A stretch of 8,652 bases of DNA, taken from contig CAMLDJ010000239.1 of the NCBI GenBank assembly GCA_946478755.1, forward strand, positions 1 through 8,652. The letters run 5' to 3'. This DNA is from an uncultured Pedobacter sp. (GTDB lineage: Bacteria; Bacteroidota; Bacteroidia; Sphingobacteriales; Sphingobacteriaceae). Positions 7,760-8,652 of the stretch are shown here, piece by piece. The translations under genes and the position numbers were made by a program. The notes beneath the pieces were generated by a model that saw nothing but the letters and a program-made list of their open reading frames with translations, made no database searches and was not told where the DNA came from. Numbering within the stretch: the first letter of the stretch is position 1; each line of letters opens with the position of its first letter.

Positions 7760-8652
7760 CTATTTACGATTTGTAGATTTTAATATTGTTGTTTGATTTT
7801 GTACAATCATATCAAATCCGGCGCCTACCACCATCGCCCTGTTGTCATCAATATGCCCTACAGGGAAATTAAAGCAAACGGGATAATCATATTCTTTCAC
7901 AAGGTCCCATATCACCTCTTCAGGGCTGGCGCCAAAAGGAATTGATTCAATCGCAACTTCATTAAAAGCACCTACAATCAGCCCCTTTAGCTTCGCTAGC
8001 TTTCCGGCCCGCTTTAGCATACGCATCATCCTGTCTATGGAATATTCATGTTCGCCAACATCCTCAAGGAACAAGATCTTATCAGTATAATCTACCTCTG
8101 AAACAGAGCCCTGGACCATCACCATAAGCGTCAGATTGCCGCCAACCAGAATGCCTTCGGCAGTTCCATTCCTGCCTGGAAATGTGCTGTTGTGTTCATA
8201 GCTAACCGGCCCTCCGAACAAAGCCATCTTTAAAGATTCTAATGATGCTGGTGTTGCTTTATTAAAGGTATAAGGCATTTGTCCATGGATGCTTTGGGTG
8301 TTTAGATCGGCTAGTAAGTGTGAAAGCAGAACCGTAATGTCACTAAAGCCAACTATCCATTTAGGCTGTTTCTTAAACTGCCTAAAATCAAGTTCATCAA
8401 TAATTCGGATGGTGCCATAGCCTCCTCTGCCGGCAATAATGGCCTTAATTTCGGAATCATCCAGAAAGCCTTGCAGATCCGCCGCCCTTAAGGCATCATC
8501 ACCAGCAAACTGGTGATGATCAGCCGTAACAGTTTTACCGATTGTCACCTCTAGTCCCCAGCTTTCAAGGATGGTGATTGCAGGAGCAATACTACCTGGA
8601 AGTTTTTTGGCTGGACAAACAATTGCAATTTTGTCGCCCTTTTTTAAATAGG
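7760..8652 (-). CDS. LD-carboxypeptidase, peptidase family S66 (5' end cut by window edge)
   Basis: This serine peptidase is related to LdcA, which removes the terminal D-alanine from murein tetrapeptides during cell-wall recycling, and to MccF, which cleaves peptide-nucleotide antibiotics. The frame stays open to the right edge and gives 296 visible residues. They begin YLKKGDKIAIVCPAKK, the normal N-terminal region of the family, so only a few residues are missing. A GTG at 8546-8548 (reverse strand) lies inside this conserved region and is not the true start. In visible numbering, the conserved RGGYG is at 75-79, the nucleophile is S103 (GFSDIT), the catalytic glutamate is probably E196 (FLEDVGEHEYSIDRM), and the catalytic histidine is H266 (FPVGHIDDN). 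SIHGQMPY is also typical. No signal peptide is seen, which fits a cytoplasmic enzyme, although the first residues are unseen. It converges on the susCD unit and shares its terminator. LdcA-like versus MccF-like function cannot be settled here. Confidence 0.93.
   Translation of the reverse strand, partial: YLKKGDKIAIVCPAKKLPGSIAPAITILESWGLEVTIGKTVTADHHQFAGDDALRAADLQGFLDDSEIKAIIAGRGGYGTIRIIDELDFRQFKKQPKWIVGFSDITVLLSHLLADLNTQSIHGQMPYTFNKATPASLESLKMALFGGPVSYEHNSTFPGRNGTAEGILVGGNLTLMVMVQGSVSEVDYTDKILFLEDVGEHEYSIDRMMRMLKRAGKLAKLKGLIVGAFNEVAIESIPFGASPEEVIWDLVKEYDYPVCFNFPVGHIDDNRAMVVGAGFDMIVQNQTTILKSTNRK

Noticed and set aside
7760..8548. A 262-residue version of the LD-carboxypeptidase starting at GTG 8546-8548 (reverse strand)
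   Set aside because: The frame stays open upstream and encodes the conserved family N-terminus (KKGDKIAIVCPA), so the gene runs off the right edge of the window.
1..8652. CRISPR arrays, insertion sequences, tRNA and rRNA genes
   Set aside because: No regularly spaced repeats, transposase-like proteins with terminal repeats, or structural RNA signatures were seen on either strand.

Overview
The window looks like a chromosomal piece of a Bacteroidota bacterium, most likely of the Sphingobacteriaceae (Pedobacter/Mucilaginibacter-like). The reasons are a SusC/SusD outer-membrane pair, a large M14 metallopeptidase with an extra C-terminal domain, A/T-rich leaders without Shine-Dalgarno sequences, and an exact match to the Bacteroidota -7 promoter element (TAnnTTTG) ahead of susC. 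The genus is inferred from protein style only, not from a search.

Layout: (1) 59-2548 (+), a secreted zinc carboxypeptidase-like protein of family M14 with an intact zinc site and a degenerate class I glutamine-amidotransferase-like (ThuA-like) C-terminus. (2) 2549-2874, a 326-base non-coding region with the likely susC promoter, a 7+7 bp inverted repeat and a 12 bp palindrome. (3) 2875-6087 (+), a SusC/RagA TonB-linked outer-membrane transporter. (4) 6098-7636 (+), a SusD/RagB-type surface lipoprotein only 10 bases downstream, so the two form one transcription unit. (5) 7658-7696, a strong hairpin terminator with A and U tracts on both sides, placed to serve the two converging transcripts. 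(6) 7760 to the right edge (-), a family S66 LD-carboxypeptidase that lacks only its first few residues because the window ends.

How the genes may work together: SusC is the barrel and TonB-coupled channel, and SusD is the substrate-capturing lid on the cell surface. No glycoside hydrolase, polysaccharide lyase, sulfatase, hybrid two-component sensor or sigma/anti-sigma pair is visible, so this is not a recognisable polysaccharide utilisation locus. The two enzymes flanking the pair are both peptidases: an exported M14 enzyme, and a probably cytoplasmic S66 enzyme that in characterised relatives trims murein tetrapeptides or hydrolyses peptide conjugates. Peptide or muropeptide uptake is therefore a reasonable hypothesis, with RagAB of Porphyromonas gingivalis as a peptide-importing precedent, but it rests on gene order alone. 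I found no mobile element, CRISPR array, tRNA or rRNA. All four proteins belong to known families; nothing here clearly amounts to a new system, and the most interesting unexplained signals are the symmetric elements upstream of susC.
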